From Loktanella sp. DSM 29012 (GTDB taxonomy: Bacteria > Pseudomonadota > Alphaproteobacteria > Rhodobacterales > Rhodobacteraceae), in contig NZ_FOEJ01000008.1 in the NCBI RefSeq assembly GCF_900110705.1, forward strand, positions 1-64,000: a stretch of 64,000 nucleotides of DNA, in the 5' to 3' direction. The notes beneath the pieces were generated by a model that saw only the letters and a program-made list of their open reading frames with translations, did no database searches and was not told the DNA's origin. Shown piece after piece: positions 62,827-64,000 of this stretch. Each line of letters opens with the position of its first letter. The first letter of the stretch is position 1. A program made the position numbers and the translations under genes.

Positions 62827-64000
62827 ATGCGGGTGCTGGCGCTTTCGACGACGGACTGGCGCGGGGGGGCTGCGCGGGTCGCCCATTACCTGACGCAAGG
62901 GCTGCGGGATCGCGGCATCCACGCCGACCTTTTGGTCGCGACCAAGACGTCGGATGCGGATTTCGTCCAGACTATCGACGCCCCACCCGCGCCGCGCCGT
63001 GGGTTGAAGCGGCGCGTGGTGCAGAGGCTGGGCTACGGTGCGCTGAACCTGTTGTCGCCCAACGGGCCAGTGGCCTTTGATCCCGCGCGACTGGCGGATT
63101 ACGACGTGGTGCACCTGCACGACGTGCCGCCCGTCAGCCTGCTGGATCTGGTCCGCCGGCTGGACAAGCCCATCGTCTGGACCGTGCATTCCATGGCGCC
63201 GCTGACGGGCAACTGCGTCTATCCCTACGGCTGTGACCGCTGGATGCGGCGCTGCGGGTCCTGTCCGCAGTTCGGCCAGTGGCCGCTGATCTATCAGGCC
63301 CGCGACGCGAGTGCCGAGATCCTGACCGCCCGCCGCCTGGCCTACGGGCGGATGCGGTTTCAGGCCGTGGGGGTCAGCCAATGGATCACCGACCGGATCG
63401 CGGAGAGCGTCATGGGCGGCCAGCCCCGCCATACGGTGCAGAACCCCAGCTGGCGGCCTGACTATTATCCGACAGACCGGGCGGCGGCGCGCGCCGCACT
63501 GGGCATCCCCGACGACGCCTTTGCCGTCATGGTGTCGGTGTCGGGCAATGCGCTGGACCTGCGCAAGGGGCTGGACATCACCGCCGCCGCCACCCGGGAA
63601 ATCCGCGCCACATGGCCCGATGCCGACCGCCTGTTCCTGTTACCCACGGGGATCGTGCCGCCCGACGGTGACATGGCCGCCCTGCTGCGCGACATCCCCG
63701 GCCTGCCCCCGCGCATGATCGAGGATACCGCCACCCTGCGCCGCTACTACACCGCCGCCGACGTGGTCTGGCATCCGTCGCGCGCCGACACCAGTTCGAT
63801 GGTCAGCCTCGAGGCCTTTGGCTGTGGCACACCGGTGATCGCGGCCGCCGTGGGCGGTGTGCCAGAGATCGTGCGCGACGGCGTGTCGGGCCTGCTGATT
63901 CCGCCCGATGATCCTGCAGCCCTTGTCACCGCCACCCGCCGCCTGATCCGCGATCCCGCACTGATGGACCGCTTGCGGGCTGGCGCATTGGCCACAGCCC
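62827..64000 (+). CDS. GT4 glycosyltransferase (WcaC-like), cut by window edge
   Basis: The frame is open to the window end (391 codons), so only the N-terminal part and most of the catalytic part are seen. MRVLALSTTDWRGGAARVAHYL, WTVHSMAPLTGNCVYPYGCDRW with several cysteines (RCGSCPQ), and VVWHPSRADTSSMVSLEAFGCGTPVIAAAVGGVPEIVRDGVSG with the GT4 Glu are seen; the Cys-rich loop is as in the colanic acid transferase WcaC. It starts 1 bp after the previous stop. It probably adds the next sugar on the same polymer. Confidence 0.9.
   Translation, partial: MRVLALSTTDWRGGAARVAHYLTQGLRDRGIHADLLVATKTSDADFVQTIDAPPAPRRGLKRRVVQRLGYGALNLLSPNGPVAFDPARLADYDVVHLHDVPPVSLLDLVRRLDKPIVWTVHSMAPLTGNCVYPYGCDRWMRRCGSCPQFGQWPLIYQARDASAEILTARRLAYGRMRFQAVGVSQWITDRIAESVMGGQPRHTVQNPSWRPDYYPTDRAAARAALGIPDDAFAVMVSVSGNALDLRKGLDITAAATREIRATWPDADRLFLLPTGIVPPDGDMAALLRDIPGLPPRMIEDTATLRRYYTAADVVWHPSRADTSSMVSLEAFGCGTPVIAAAVGGVPEIVRDGVSGLLIPPDDPAALVTATRRLIRDPALMDRLRAGALATA

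Overview
This GC-rich window looks like most of, or a large part of, an extrachromosomal replicon (plasmid or chromid) of a marine alphaproteobacterium of the Rhodobacteraceae (Roseobacter group). The basis is a RepA-type replication initiator (30087-31061) facing a ParA/ParB pair (27126-29669), with iterons and a DnaA box between rep and parA and a 20-bp palindrome between parA and parB. The IS5 and IS481 elements, the DUF2793 protein and the RTX proteins fit the same group. Species and replicon identity are inference. I see no transfer genes and no ribosomal or other housekeeping genes.

Nearly all cargo concerns the cell surface. Region by region: (1) 1-400, an IS5-family remnant. (2) 417-10814, UDP-glucose dehydrogenase followed by a teichoic-acid-like block: two CDP-glycerol glycerophosphotransferase-type proteins, a pyruvyltransferase-LicD fusion, a TagD-type CDP-glycerol synthase and a second LicD-like protein. 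(3) 10811-27078, an ABC-dependent capsule export set scattered among sugar genes: KpsM-like permease, phosphomannomutase, CapD/WbpM-type dehydratase, initiating sugar-phosphate transferase, SDR, Wza/KpsD-like lipoprotein, UDP-galactopyranose mutase with a galactofuranosyltransferase-like enzyme, KpsE and KpsT, plus two secreted RTX proteins. (4) 27092-31061, a terminator and the replication/partition module. (5) 31058-39905, a DUF2793 protein, GDP-fucose genes (gmd, fcl, manC), an O-acyltransferase, and a glycerophosphotransferase-acetyltransferase fusion lying between two copies of the manC 3' end. (6) 40040-47890, a LuxR-type regulator and a partial Tad (Flp) pilus cluster. (7) 48245-52901, KpsS-like and KpsC-like proteins, the latter fused to a GT2 and a sulfotransferase domain. 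(8) 53050-55190, an AT-rich island with a damaged IS481 element and an orphan sulfotransferase. (9) 55200-64000, UDP-xylose synthase, a GT10 fucosyltransferase, a second ABC exporter (Wzm/Wzt), a sulfotransferase, an acetyltransferase, a HAD-like protein and two glycosyltransferases; the last runs off the window.

Together the genes can supply UDP-GlcA, UDP-Xyl, UDP-Galf, GDP-Man, GDP-Fuc and CDP-glycerol, assemble at least two polymers, decorate them with sulfate, acyl, phospho and possibly pyruvyl groups, and export them through two ABC systems, while Tad pili and RTX proteins would serve attachment. This matches the known idea of roseobacter biofilm plasmids, but here with GDP-fucose and CDP-glycerol chemistry and no visible dTDP-rhamnose operon. 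All functions are read from motifs and family resemblance; no database search was run.
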